In this document: positions 37,111 through 49,346 of the stretch, in pieces | Layout: each line of letters opens with the position of its first letter | How positions within the stretch are numbered: position 1 is the stretch's first letter | Source: Linanthus parryae | Lineage: Eukaryota; Streptophyta; Magnoliopsida; Ericales; Polemoniaceae | Length of the DNA: 64,000 nucleotides | Direction: 5' to 3' | Assembly (NCBI GenBank): GCA_023055425.1 | Contig: JALGPY010000002.1 | Location: forward strand, 134,622,427-134,686,426 | Notes under the pieces: generated by a model | Database searches by the model: none | Told to the model about the DNA's origin: nothing | The model's input: the letters and a program-made list of their open reading frames with translations, nothing else | Position numbers and translations under genes: made by a program

Positions 37111-37326
37111 GAATTTTTTTCATAAACTCGGCAATAGCAGATACTATCATTATAAAACAACCTGGCATATCGGTTCAGGTTTAAAGAAACAATCGATAAC
37201 CTAAGAGGAATATTATTTAGGATTATATTTCATTTAATGTATAAAAAAGTTATTCCAAAAATGAGTACAATTTGGAAAATATAATGTTTGTGATCTACTA
37301 AGGGATCTCTAACTTATTCTCAGCGG
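37111..37326. other. AT-rich spacer, nothing recognised
   Basis: About 215 bases between the decayed coding segment and the probable start of the K LTR. No ORF, repeat or motif stands out. Confidence 0.5.
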
Positions 37327-38355
37327 TGTTGCCTCGGTCTGAGTACCCGTCCCGGCTTGCACTAATATGGGGAGGTTTTGAAGTAACAAAATGCAGACAC
37401 CACCGTTTGAAAAGAATCAATAAAATCTGAGTAAATACACATTACGACATGTAATGCAATGAGTGGAACACAAGGATAAGTTTAAATAAAATATCAATAG
37501 TAAAAAAGTTATTTTGAACTGATAGCACTATTAAATCACGAGTAGAAATTGTTTTTCAACTCAATTCATTCGGTTAGGGCATATCTAGATTCACAAACAA
37601 TATCAATAGAGTAGTCAACATTATTTCAAGTCCAATTAACTGTTAAGTTTAGATGAGGCATGTCCAGATCCACCAGCAGGATCGATGTAGACAGAGGGAT
37701 CATGAAGTAATCATAAAGGGTTCCTTCTAGGTTTTATCAAACCCTATTTCACCCCGAGAGTTAAGGGAACCCATATGTCAATCCTCACTCACAATTCATA
37801 GCTAAAAGGTCTTAAGTGTCGAACCCTACACCGTAGTGACCACTACAAGTATAAGTAGCACTCTATAGCTCTACGAACCCCTTGGCTGCAATACCTTGGT
37901 ACATTTTGGCTCCAATGTCCGTAGCCATAAGTAATTGGAGGATCGCTTAGCGCCTCCGTCCGGAGCCATAGATAACACAACTCTGTACATCATCCTGAAA
38001 CTATAAGAAGTTTTTTAATTCTTCTATGTATCATAACCAAATCAGATTTCATAAGTAATTTTCGAGAGTTCTCACAAAGGATTCATGAATATCCAAACAA
38101 CTTTTGAATATAAATCATGCTTTTTATACTATCACCATATTAATTTGAGAATTATTTACTTTCGTAAACATCAATAAAATCATGCATACCTCTTATAAAA
38201 CTCAAGTTAGAAAATTAACAAACACTGTTGTTCAGAGAAGAATTTGGCAGAAACTTTCAACTTTGCAAGGTAATTACTACCACTTAGAGAATAGCTATAA
38301 TTCTCATGTTCTCCAGGATTAATCATCAATGTGTCTAATTACAACAAAAGAAATA

Positions 38356-40199
38356 TGATAACTCCTTAATAATATTTATCTTACGTACACTATATATTGC
38401 TATTTTTGTGCGTTTCGGTGCACAGTGACGAGATTTGAGCCAAAATATAACAAAAATGCACTTTTGGATGTTTTTGAGCTTTAAGGTACAATATGGGCGT
38501 TTCTTAATGATTTTGAGTATTATTTTGATAATTTATCACATTTTATCTTCGCGGTAGTGTTCTTGTTGTTGTTTGATAAGAATTACGCATGCGGGAATCA
38601 AGTGTAGAAAAGAAACGGGCTTCGGAATAGAAGAAAAAGACGAATTTAGCGCGTTTTGGATGTTTTCGCCAAATTTGGAAAATAGTTGAGAAAAAAGAGA
38701 AAACGGTCTGGAAACGCGGATTTCTATACATGATCGAAGTTTGCGTCTCAAAAGGAATCCAAAGGTGAAAATCACGTTCATCGGAGTTCGGGATCAAAAT
38801 TCGGGTCCTTATGTGCTTTTCAAAATGCTTAGTTGCTTTTCCAGGATGTTTTAGAACAAATTGCGGATGTTTTGAGGATATTTTGAGTTCTACAATGAAG
38901 ATGGAAGTAAGACCAGTGGCAATTGAAATGAGTTCTCAAAATTGAGGATCAAGTGAAGAATCGATGCTCGGGAGATGATTCGGAAACACGAGCAACAAAG
39001 TGGAAAGAAGCTGAAATTTGGCTAAGTAGCAGTAGGTCGCACGACCTCTGTCAACAGGTCGCACGACCTAGTTCCAGGGAGGCCGTGAGCAGGAATTTTT
39101 GAACTAGGTCGCACAACCTAGTATCAGAGGTCTCACGACCTAATAGCTAGCAGAAATTTTTCTAAGTGTTACGACTAGGTCGCACGACCTAGTCAAGTAG
39201 GTTACACGACCTAGTCGGGTGCAGAATTTTTTGGAAACATTTTGGGGTTGTTTTGTGATTACTCATAACTTGTTCTAAACACTTGGGGAACATACTTAGA
39301 CTTGGTTAGGGCTTATTTTGGCCAGTTAGAAATTGTTTTGGACGTCTTAGAGAGCTAGAGATCGTTGGGAGAGCTTTGGAGCACTTGGATCATTCGTTTG
39401 GCTTCTAAAACTCCGTTTCTTTTCTAGTTTTTGGATTTGGATCATGAAAACTTGTATTGAGATCATGTTTATGAGTAGCTAAACCTCTATCTCAGGATAT
39501 CTCATAGGGAGCTAGGTTTTGATCACACTATGTTTTGTGATTCATGGATTTGCTTTCACGCGTTTTGGCTTAATTGATGATTATTTATCTAGTTATGTGT
39601 TTTTTCTGCTTATCACTCTTCTATTCTATTATTATACGCATCAATAGGATTGAGCTAGGTCGTGAACGTTATAGAAATCAACGTTTATTGCCCGAAACTT
39701 GAAATACACACTAGCCATATCTAGGGTTGAGAAATCTTGCTAGTTAGCTAAGAACAAAGAGTGGATTAATGATCGTAAAGAGTGCTTAAACTTTATTAGA
39801 CTAGAGACATTTGCTTTCATAGTTTAAGTATAGGTGTTTGTTGAGAAATGTTCAACACAAACATGCTCGTTTAGCTAGAAAAAAGAATCATCGTGTTAGT
39901 AGGACGTAAATCCAACATAGTGTGAAATACCTAGTGACCCGTAGAGATATCCTGACTTTTTCTAACTTTGAGAAAAACCTAAAACAATTCGTCTTTAATA
40001 ATCGTGAAGCAATTTAATCGATTAATTGAGATTCATGTTTTCTTTAATTTATTACAATTAGTAAACACAACAACTGCGATTTACCCACATAAGGATTGAA
40101 TTTAATACTAATTTACAAGAAGTCCCTTGGGTTCGACAAACTCGGATTACCAGATATTACTACACGCGACAAACGTACACTTGCAGTTGGATCGTGTCA
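38356..40199 (+). repeat. 5' LTR of element G
   Basis: An 1844-bp repeat homologous to 45586-47385. It starts TGATAACTCCTTAATAA and ends CAGTTGGATCGTGTCA. It contains a cluster of TCGCACGA-core palindromes at about 39033-39225. ORFs on the minus strand near 38536-38797 are shadows. Confidence 0.9.
39033..39225. repeat. Palindrome cluster (AGGTCGCACGACCT type) in the G 5' LTR
   Basis: Six copies of an imperfect palindrome AGGTCGCACGACCT, extended in places to CTAGGTCGCACGACCTAG, arranged as three pairs. Within each pair the copies are about 8-9 bases apart, and each pair is followed by a GCAGAATTTTT-like spacer, so three diverged repeats of roughly 65 bp. The same cluster is in the 3' LTR at about 46257-46456. 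Confidence 0.92.
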
Positions 40200-40205
40200 A
40201 GTTTT

Positions 40206-40223
40206 TGGCGCCGTTGCCGGGGA
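40206..40223 (+). other. Primer-binding site of element G (tRNA-Asp type)
   Basis: TGGCGCCGTTGCCGGGGA lies six bases after the 5' LTR. This is the standard primer site of Athila and related plant gypsy elements, complementary to the 3' end of tRNA-Asp. Confidence 0.93.
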
Positions 40224-40335
40224 CTTCAGCTAAATTAGTTATAATTCCTAGCCTTAGAAATTTTATTTTTTGTTAATATATGTTACTCAACAACTTTGTG
40301 TGTGATATGTGTCTTCAGGTTGGATTTCACGGTGT

Positions 40336-41823
40336 ATGTCTTGTTCTAGAGACGATCATTTGCACCCAACACTTGAAGACCCAGAATTCCTGTTACGCAC
40401 ACAACGTAGAGACAAGAGGAAATCAAGCTCAGTGACTATGGATGACCAAACCAGAGCTGAGTTTGAAAGGATTCGCAAGGGTATGCAAGAAGCGGAAGTA
40501 GCTAGAATAGCAGCTGTGGAAGATGCAGTTAATCGAGCAAGGGAGACTGAGGAGCTCAGAGCTCTGTTAACCGAGATGCAAGCTACAATGGCACGCTTGA
40601 ACCCCCCAAATCCACAACCACTTCCTGGTGTGGGGGTGAAAGAGAGAAACAATGGAGGAGCAAATGGAGGTAAAAATGGTGGAAATAACCGGAATAATAA
40701 TGGTCGGAATGTCGTAGAACAAGTCAACAATGCTGAATTTGATGAGCTTCCTTTGGTGGACTACTTCAGGACCACACCGGATGGATACTTTCCCACAATC
40801 GTGAGGCCACAGATCAATGCAGCTCATTTTGAATTGCGTCAGCAGCTAATCAATATGGTGCGAGATGAGTTCTTGTTCACTGGAGCTCCAGGGGATGATC
40901 CAAATTCCCATCTACTAAACTTCAACCAAATCACTTCCACAGTTCATGATCAAAGGGTGCCAGATGATACGCTAAACTGATGCTCTTCCCCTTTTCTTTA
41001 TCAGTGAAAGCAAAGACATGGCTCCTAGAGCTTCCAGCAGGGTGTATCTCTACATGGGCAGAGTGTTGCCAAGAGTACCTTAGGAAGTATCTTCCATCGT
41101 CCAAGGTTGCACAAATAATGGCAGACGTCACAAAGTTCACGCAACAGGAAGAGATTCTTTGGGAGACACATGGAGGAAATTCAATCAGCTCCTTCGTAGA
41201 TGTCCTACTCACGGAGAGCCATGGTTTAAACTATTGCACTAATTCTACAATGCCCCAGACAGGGAGACTGCAAATGAACTGGATATGATGGCTCAGAGCA
41301 ATTTTATGGGCCTAGGAGTGCAGAGATGCCAAGACCTGCTGAACAGTGTGGAAAAGCGTGAGTCTACGAGGTTTGAGACTCGTAGAATTTCAAAATCTTT
41401 TGGGGCACTGGTCAGCAAGATTGAGTCAATGGTGGAGCAAAATTTAAACAACAGATGGCAGCCATGACCTCGGCTTTTAACAGCATGAATCCATCAGCAC
41501 GTGTGAACTCTGTGGGACAGATGATCGCGGATGAGAATATGGGATATGGCACCATTGAAGACATGAATTATATGGGCCCACCAAGACAACAGCAGTGGCC
41601 GATCACTTATCATCCCAATAACCGCAATCACCCCAACTTTAGCTATGCCAACCCTAACAGTGGGTTATATGCACCGGGCCAGAGGCCTATTGTTCCATAC
41701 CAAGTGCAAAGAGAAGCTCCACGACAACAGGCTCAACAACCACAAGAACAAGAGACTAACTCTTTGTTGAGGAAACTGTTGGCTAATCAAGATAGAATGG
41801 GGAGCAAAATTGTATCCATGTAA
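40336..41823 (+). pseudogene. Element G gag (Athila type)
   Basis: The first ATG in the long frame is at 40336; the open frame reaches back to 40309 without ATG. The N-terminal region is charged and coil-like, then Gly/Asn-rich (GGANGGKNGGNNRNNNGRN). The Athila capsid region follows: FELRQQLINMVRDEFLFTGA, GDDPNSHLLNF and, after a frameshift near 40977, LFPFSLSVKAKTWLLELPAG and CQEYLRKYLPSSK. Further frameshifts occur near 41170 and 41285. The tail (41455-41823) is Asn/Gln/Pro-rich and ends at a stop. Confidence 0.9.
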
Positions 41824-42147
41824 GCCACAATGAAGAGTCATGAGATGCAGATTGGGAAAATTGACAATCAAAATACTAGACTTTAACCCGGTATGCTTGC
41901 TCATAATACAATCACTCCGCTTGAATAGCAGAAGGCAATCACTACTCGCAGTGGCATTAATACTCAAGATCCTCCATATCATAGCCATGCGAGGGCTGAA
42001 GCTACAAATGCCACATAGAAGGAATTAGGTGAAGAGTTTCCCAAATCCGTGAGTCCCCAATCAAAGGACACGGTTGAGAAGAAATAAAAGCCCAAGAACA
42101 CTCTACATCCGGCTGAGTGTTAGCCACGGATACAATATCCGGCGGCA

Positions 42148-42954
42148 ATGAAGAGGAATGATGAGGAACACTTTTGGAGATTTATGGATATGTTCAAACA
42201 ATTGTATATCAACATTCCTCTTATGGAAGCACTTGCTCAAATGCCCAAGTACAAGAAATTATTGAAGGAAATTCTATGGGGCAAGAAGAGTATAGACCTT
42301 TATGCCACGGTGAAGCTGAAAGAGACATGCAGGACTGTAATACAGCAAGACATTCCCAATATGAGAGATCCGGGTAGTGTCATCTTAGGCTTCACTCTTG
42401 GGGGTGGATATCATACACATTGGCTTTGCGATCTGGGCGCGCGTATTAATCTCATGCCATTGTCCCTATTTCACAGATTGGGCCTTGGTGCGCCAACCCC
42501 AGTGAAGATGGGTCTTTAACTGGCAGACAACTCTATTGTCACAGCAAAGGGGGTGATTGAGAACTTGCTTGTCAAAGTGGGCTCATTTGTCTTTCCAGCT
42601 AACTTCGTGATCGTGGATATCAAGGAGGATCGCGATGTACCGTTAATCTTTGGAAGACCGCTTTTGAAGACAATGCGCGCTAATGTGGATCTAGAGACTG
42701 AGGCGTTTACTATCAAGGCTATAGACTCATCACTTGTGTTCAAGGAATTTGTGCCGGGCAAAGGGAAGAATAAATTGGCGATGATCAAGTTTAGAGAAGA
42801 TCGAGTGGATCCTTCTCTTGGGTTGCCTACAGTTTTGCAGCCCGACCCACCCGAATCAGAGGAGACGCCAAATAAGGTGAGTGCACATGATGTGGTGCAA
42901 AATATCAGGAGGAAGAAATTGAAGGAGGAGGCATGTCGTTCTAGACCTCCTTAA
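42148..42954 (+). pseudogene. Element G protease (retropepsin-like)
   Basis: LAQMPKYKKLLKEILWGKK leads into the retropepsin-like domain: RDPGSVILGFTLG, then the active-site strand LCDLGARINLMPLSLF. Athila proteases normally read CDLGAS at this point, so Ser/Arg is a change next to the catalytic Asp. A stop (TAA, 42517-42519) splits the domain. It continues with VFPANFVIVDIKEDRDVPLI and FGRPLLKT and ends at 42954. It is homologous to H at 57894-58760. Confidence 0.9.
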
Positions 42955-43003
42955 CATATTTTTGAGGTAATGGGTCGGGTCGTCGACCTTAAATTACAAA
43001 GGC

Positions 43004-43026
43004 GCTTGTTGGGAGGCAACCCAACC
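43004..43026 (+). promoter_or_regulatory. Conserved post-integrase hairpin, TTGGGAGGCAACCCAA
   Basis: CTTGTTGGGAGGCAACCCAAC can fold as a short hairpin with a TTGGG/CCCAA stem. The same block, with the same CGACC..TTAATTACAAAG(G)CGC lead-in, lies directly after integrase in element H (minus strand, about 55099-55123). Here it follows protease, which places the deletion. Its role is unknown. Confidence 0.8.
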
Positions 43027-43485
43027 TATTTATTTGCATTAATATAGGGAGTGAATTTTTAATAGATTTGTTTCTTGTGTTTTTATTTATTTATTTGGAG
43101 AGATGAGAGAGAGAGAGGGTCTAATGATGTTTCCAAGTTACGTATATGTGCAGGTTAGGGTAGAATCTACCCCGGTGTGTCATGGCACACTTGACCTTCA
43201 CAGGGACTAGAATTGGCGAGTTGAGGATTCTTCAGACATTTATTTTAGCAGAGGAGGGCAGTCGACCCAGGTGTGCGAGAACACATTGACCAGATGGGAG
43301 CATGGTGGCACCACTACTATTCTTGGGGAATGTGGTGCATATTTCATCCCCACCCTTGAGGTGGTTGTGAGTATCTTTTTCCTCTTGTAGAAGTTTGTGT
43401 TTATTTTATATAAGTATGTCATAGCTCCATCTCATCTGCTGGCCTTCCGCATTGATTGCTGAGTCCTATGTTTAATCTCTAAATT

Positions 43486-43519
43486 CATTGAGGACAACGA
43501 AGCATTCAGTGTGGGGGTG
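43486..43519 (+). promoter_or_regulatory. Conserved ATTGAGGACAACGA..AGTGTGGGGGTGG block
   Basis: This purine-rich block matches 52205-52240 of H on the minus strand (TTGAGGACAACGA, a spacer of about eight bases, AGTGTGGGGGGAG). The G-rich half repeats the tract before the 3' LTR of G (AAGTGTGGGGGTAT at 45571-45584). It may be an internal polypurine tract used as a second plus-strand primer, by inference. Confidence 0.7.
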
Positions 43520-45570
43520 GTTTAACTGTCTATTAGCCAAAATGTGTCTTGCATAGCCAGTTACATATAGAATGTTTATATGTATTGTGAGTCAGTGTAA
43601 TGGTTTATTTTAAGTTTTTACTTATATTGTCGTATTTTGTAGGGTAGATTTACATACTGTTTGCACTTTTACATAATTGAGTATACCCACGAAAAAGTTG
43701 AATTGTGTAGTGTCAAAGTTTTTTCATGTCTAGCCTTGCATATAAAGTTAGGGTATTATGAAAATGAAAAAAAAATGAGAAAACTGGAAATTTTGACGAA
43801 AGGCAATTGAGAGAAGCTTAGAATTGGTTGATTTAGTGAGATGTGAAAACTTTAGGCATAGGGTGTGAATTCTGACTGAAAATGACATTTTTTGTTCCCC
43901 CTAGTAAGTATAGAGAGAATCTCATTACGGGAATTCCTACCTATTTTCAAACCAAATTTAAATTTTAAAAGCTAAAGTGTGTGTTGTTTTTCTCTAAACG
44001 AGTTGAGCTTGGTGTTCGCTAAACAATTCGTACGTTCATGTTGTCCGTCTTAGGTAGTCGCCATCCTGCCTTGTAGTGGTACACAGAACAGCTATGCGAG
44101 GATATGTATTACAGCACTCACTCCTTTTTCGATCATACATTGTAGGAACACTAGTAAACCCTAATTGATCCTTGGATTTATTGTTAGCCTCTTTGAGTTA
44201 GGGATACGATTCTTGGCCTTCATCATATATCGTTAGAATCACATTTCTAGAGTGTCACGAGGGAGCAGTAGTTGAGGGGTTTAGTTGAGGGAGTGCTTCA
44301 TTACATATTTATGTGAGTAATACAAATCGCATATGCTTCATTTGATATCTTCGAGGGGATGCGAGGGTGAGTGAGTTGTCTTGCACACTAAGGTGTGGCG
44401 GTGTTCCATGTCATTACATCGTCAACACAGTAGTGGAGAGCCAGACTGCGTGACGTCTAATCCGCACGAAAATGGAGTTGGCTGTACTTAACTGGTGGAT
44501 TGTGCTAGATATCTAATTTCAATCATCTTGGTGTAGGAGGTTCGGTTGGATTAGGCACGTGACAGATCTTATTTGACTACTTGAGAGGAGGATGTGACTG
44601 CATTCTATTGTGGGGGTGTCAACATTTGACTACGGACAGAGAGATTGTGCTTTTATGACTCCACCCCCACACACGATTTGATTTGATCTGGGCTTCGTGG
44701 CATATTGTACCTCATTGAGTAGGGGGGATGAAATTTTATCGTGATACTTATTCATCGGATTGGTTAGTTGCTCCCCATTACATATTTGTTTGGCTTGATT
44801 CTGTAGGACCACTCATAGTTGGTTGATTGTATTGATTGAGAGAAAAAAAAAAGGAAAAGAGAGAAAAAAAAGGAGAGGAATAAATGAATAAAGTGTGCTT
44901 ATTGGAAAATGAGTGGTAAAGTTCCTAGTTCCAGATTGAAGATATTGACTGAGTTTTGCATATCATTCTCTGCGATGGCCACGGAGATCGTTATTGTACC
45001 GGGGTTTGAGGGAATTGAGGGTCGTAGACGGTGGGTTTGGGGTTGTCGTTTCTATCATCAGGGTGAGGGTGTGTGAGATATGGGTTTTGGTGAGCTTATG
45101 TGACGCTTTAGGATTTATTGCTTCGTATTGTTATATCCTCTTTGTCCTTTAGCCTCATGATATTTGACCATTAGCGGAATAGGAGCTCGGACAATGAATG
45201 TGGCTTAGCCTTGGTTAGCCTCTTATTTTTACCGGCACACATGAAGATGTAAGTTGTTCTTTATAGTAAAGTTAAGCTATCTATACTAACTATGGGGAAT
45301 TACTCGTTGTCGAGTTTAGTTGTGATTCACACCTCTTGCCTAACTTATTCATCACTACAAGATCATCGGTCTATTGTGGATTGAAATTGCCTGATCTCGC
45401 AAAAAGAAAGAATTTAAAAGCTTTTATGTGTTTAAGATCGAGTCTAGTTTGCATTTTCATCATCTTGCCGCAATGTTGTGTTCAGAGTCGTGGTAAAGTT
45501 GTCTGAGTCTTCTCGGCTAAAAAAGAGATAGACGCGGTAGATGAGACTTTGCTTGGGACGCACAAATGGC

Positions 45571-45585
45571 AAGTGTGGGGGTATT
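45571..45585 (+). other. Polypurine tract of element G
   Basis: AAGTGTGGGGGTATT directly precedes TGATAACTCC of the 3' LTR. Confidence 0.8.
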
Positions 45586-47385
45586 TGATAACTCCTTAAT
45601 AAGAGTTATCTTAACTACACTATATATTGCTAATTTTGTGCGTTTCGCTGCAAAGTGACGAGATTTGAGCCAAAATATAACGAAAATGCACTTTTGGATG
45701 TTTTTGAGCTTTAAGGTACAATCCGGGCGTTTCTTAGTGGTCTTGAGTGTGATTTGATAATTTATCGTACTTAATATTCCCGGTAGTGTTTGTGTTGTTG
45801 TTTGACAGGAATTACACATGCGGGAATAAAGTAGAGAGAAGAAACGAGCTTCAGAATAGAAGAAAAATACGAATTTGGCGCGTTTTGGATGTTTTCGCCA
45901 AATTTGGACAATAATTTAAAAAAGGAGAACCGGAAATGGAGATTTCTCTACATGATCGAAGCTTACGTCGCAAGAGGAATCCAAAGGTGCAAAAATAACG
46001 TTCATCGGAGTTCGGAATCAAAATCCGGGTCCTTAATTGCTTTTCAAAAAGCTTAGTTGCTTTTCCATGATGTTTTAGAGAAAATTAAAGATGTTTTGAG
46101 GATATTTTGAGTTCTACAATGAAGATGGAAGTGATACCGGTGGAAATTGAAATGAGAGCTCAAAAAGGAGGATCAAGTGAAGAATCGATGCTCGGGAGAT
46201 GATTCGGAAGCACGAGCAACAAAGTGGAAAGAAACTGAAATTTGGCTAAGTAGCACTAGGTCGCACGACCTCTGTCAACAGGTCGCACGACCTAGTGCCA
46301 GGGTGGCTTTGAGAAGGAATTTTCGAACTTGTTCGCACGACCTAGTACCAGAGGTCGCACGACCTAATGGCTGGCAGAATGTTTTTTTTATTGTTACAAC
46401 TAGGTCGCCCGACCTAGTCAAGTAGGTCGCACGTCCTAGTCGGGTGCCGGATTTTTTGGAACGTTTTGGGGTTGCTTTGTAATTACTCGTAACTTGTTCT
46501 AAACACTTGGTGAACGTACTTAGACTTGGTTAGGTCTTATTTTGGCCAGTTAGACATTATTCTGGACGTCTTGGAGAGCTAGAGATCATTGGGAAAGCTT
46601 TGGAGCTCTTGGATCACTCGTTTGGCTTCTAAAACTCTGTTTCTTTTCTATTTTTTTGGTTTTTATCGTGAAAACTTGTATTGTGATCATGTTTATGAGT
46701 AGCTAAACCTCTATCTCAGGATATCTCGTAAGGAACTATTTTGGTCACTATGTTTTGTAATTTATGGATTTGCTTCCACGCGTTTTGGCTTAATTGATGA
46801 TTATTTATCTAGTTATGTGTGTTTTATTCTTATCACTCTTCATTTCTATTGTTAGACGTATCAATAGGAATGAACTAGGTCGTGAATGTTAGAGATACTA
46901 GCCATATCTAGGGTTGAGATATCTTGCTAGTTAGCTAAGAACAAAGAGTGGACTAATGATCGTAAAGCGTTCTTAAACTTGATTAGACTAGAGAAATCAG
47001 CTTTGATATTTTAAGTGTAGGTGTTGGTTGAGACATCTTCAACATAAACGTGCTCGCTTAGCTAGAACAAAGAATCATCGTGTTAGTATGATGTAAATCC
47101 AACATAGTGTGAAATACCTAGTGACCCGAGAGATATCCTGACTTTGTCAAACTTTGAGAGAAACCTAAACCAATTCGTCTTGATTAATCGTGAAGCAATT
47201 TAAACGATTAATTGAGATTCGTGTTTTCTTTAATTTAGTAGAATTAGTAAACACAACAACTGCAATTTGCCCACGTAAGGATTGGATTTAATACTAATTT
47301 GCGAGAAGTCTCTTGGGTTCGACAAACCCGGATTACCGGATATTACTACACGCGACAACCGTACACTTGCAATTGGATCGTTTCA
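45586..47385 (+). repeat. 3' LTR of element G
   Basis: An 1800-bp copy of 38356-40199, with many point differences. Its first 24 bases form a terminal hairpin (GATAACTC..GAGTTATC) that has decayed in the 5' copy. The palindrome cluster is at about 46257-46456. It ends GGATCGTTTCA. Confidence 0.9.
46257..46456. repeat. Palindrome cluster in the G 3' LTR
   Basis: The same three-pair arrangement of AGGTCGCACGACCT palindromes as 39033-39225, with different point changes (for example CTAGGTCGCCCGACCTAG and GTTCGCACGACCTAG). Confidence 0.92.
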
Positions 47386-48766
47386 AAAGAGGAGGTGACA
47401 AAACATTCTAAAAAAGGATTTTTCAACAAAAAATGCCAAGGCTGGTCCAAAACCAGAGTTTCTGAAAACATGCAAGTACAAAAGACTACATTTCCTTAAC
47501 TATGAATTCTATTCATAAGATGTTGTTCTCAAAATGACCCTATCTGAGTCTAGGTTCATAAAATATAAGATTTGAAAATTTTACAGAGACAAAATTGAAG
47601 ATAGACCACGTTTTCCACAGACTATGCAGATTGTACCAACATGCAATATTTCCAACAATTAACAAGTTTAGTTCAAATGATACATTCAACTTATGAAGAC
47701 TTGATTTTGACCTAAATAATACCATTTTAAACATAAAATCATACATTTACATGCTCTTGACAAAAATTATCAAAACTCTCTTGAGTTATAAATGCAAATA
47801 AGAATACATTCACAATATGCATGTGGGTTCTAGTGTGAGTTTCATGATATAATCTAAATTTGAAGTCAGACACATGATCTAACCATAAAAATGGAAGGTC
47901 AAGCATGGAAATGAAGAAAACTAAGATGAAATATCATCAATCAAATCTAAACATGGGCATGCAAGCATGAAATCAAGACTAGAAGAAACTTTACCCGAAT
48001 ATTCAAGAAGATGGTGAGGGAAAGAATGAAATTGACCTTCACTCCTTGTGAAGTATGGTGAATGAACTCCCCTCCATGATCATACTAAGTTTGGAATCAA
48101 GTTTTTCATAATTTGGAGATAAAATATTGTTTTTACACAATTTTTTGGAAGTCAAGCTCCAAAAACGGGAATGAACTCTGAAGAGAGATGAGAGAGCTTG
48201 TATAAATGTTCATGCGAAGAAAATATGTATGAAGTTATAGGGACAGATAGTGATGGAGTTGATGGAGATGGGAGTGTTAGTGGTATATTGATTGAGGATG
48301 AAAAATACATATATTGTAGTGAGAGTTGACCAAGTTAGTGCGGAAGGGATTGAAGAGCAATTATAAATCTCCCAACTAGTTAGTTGTAGAAATGGAAAAT
48401 GCAAAAAAAATGAGTGGTGAAAATAAAATTTCTAATTAATAACTAACACTTATAAGTTAACTTTCAAAGATTATAAATTTCAAAATAATTTCGAATAAAC
48501 CACTTTGTATATAAATGTCAAACTCCACTTTTAGAAAACTACAAGTATTTCCCAAGTATACAAAATAAGTTTCATTTAGTATTATCCAAGTTTCCAAAAC
48601 TACAAAATAGCCTCAAGAAAAAATTATATATAATCATATATGTCCAACGACACCCTTATATTGTAAAACTAAGCAAACGTAAAGAATAAGTTTGAAATGG
48701 AAACTTCTTGAGATTCTCAAATATTTTCCCGAAATTACCTATTAATCCTTAACTGAAATACGGGGT

Positions 48767-49332
48767 ATACGGATGGCAATTTGGTCCAAACTGATCTGAG
48801 ATCCGAGCGATCTGAGCCGAATGGATCGGATCCGAATCTGACCCAATTGAAAATGGATAGGATTTGGATCCCGGAAGGCAGACCCGAACGGATTTGGATT
48901 TGGATTTGGATCTGAGGAAAAATCCATCGGGTTCCGACCCGACCCGATCTGACATATATGTGTGCTTTAAAAATATACCCATATTACCTCCCCACTTACA
49001 GTTACAAAAAGAATACTATAACGTACAAAGCTATTTCTTTTGTTTTTAGGCTTTGTAACTTACGAACATGCCTTAGCGTATGAAATAATGTTTATTTTTT
49101 ATGTTAGTTTTTCTATTTTATTGAAAACTCGAGCGGGATCGGATCAGTATCCGATGCGTCCACATATTATAAGGAACTACGGATCAAATTTTCATCATCT
49201 GAATGAAACCCGATCAAATCTGATCTAAATCCGGTGATGATCCAAAAGGATCTGGATCAGATTTGGATCCCATTTCTCCTGCTCGGATCTGGATTGGGAA
49301 GGGCCAGATCCGATCCACCGACCCGTTGCCAT
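48767..49332. mobile_element. hAT-like MITE inserted in the K LTR
   Basis: About 566 bp. The left end reads (atac)GGATGGCAATTTGG and the reverse complement of the right end reads ATGGCAACGGGTCGG, giving a short inverted ATGGCAA terminus of the kind seen in plant hAT MITEs. Flanking octamers TACGGGGT (48759-48766) and TACGGGTT (49333-49340) match at seven of eight, fitting an 8-bp target duplication. Both ends are full of GGATC, GGATCC and GATCCGA repeats. Removing it restores the K LTR start TGTAATAACCCGTATTTC. No coding capacity. Confidence 0.7.
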
Positions 49333-49346
49333 TACGGGTTATTACA

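Larger units (their letters stand above)
42955..45570 (+). other. 3' region of element G without polymerase genes
   Basis: About 2.6 kb without supported coding sequence. Two short conserved blocks are noted separately (43004-43026 and 43486-43519). The stretch about 43860-44310 aligns with 51405-51860 of element H read on its minus strand (shared TAGTCGCCA, GATTCTTGGCC and GTTGAGG..GAGGGAGTG), confirming common descent. No envelope-like ORF remains. Small ORFs such as 43240-43422 have no support. Confidence 0.75.
38356..47385 (+). mobile_element. Athila-type Ty3/gypsy element G, lacking RT, RNase H and integrase
   Basis: Length 9030 bp. LTRs 38356-40199 and 45586-47385 begin TGATAACTCC and end ATCGT(G/T)TCA. 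A tRNA-Asp type primer site follows the 5' LTR and a GTGTGGGGG tract precedes the 3' LTR. Gag and protease are present but broken, and the next conserved block after protease is the one that follows integrase in element H, so the polymerase section is deleted. Flanking 5-mers AAATA and AAAGA agree at four of five positions, an aged target duplication. It sits in the K LTR. Confidence 0.88.
37327..49346 (-). mobile_element. LTR of probable chromovirus element K, split by G and a MITE
   Basis: On the minus strand the right end begins TGTAATAACCCGTA, the MITE interrupts, and CCCGTATTTCAG continues the LTR toward lower coordinates. The internal edge at 49347 is a purine tract followed by the CTTCGGGGACGAAAC block also found in D and C. 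The LTR continues on the other side of Athila element G (38355 down to about 37327), where it probably ends at a TGTTGCC/GGCAACA terminus. Without G and the MITE it is about 2.4 kb. The lower border is a guess based on TG..CA ends. No coding sequence; small ORFs at 47540-47746 and 48210-48404 are shadows. Confidence 0.6.

Noticed and set aside
39033..39225. Palindromes considered as a tRNA or terminator cluster
   Set aside because: No cloverleaf, no T-run, and identical placement in both LTRs; better described as LTR-borne dyads.
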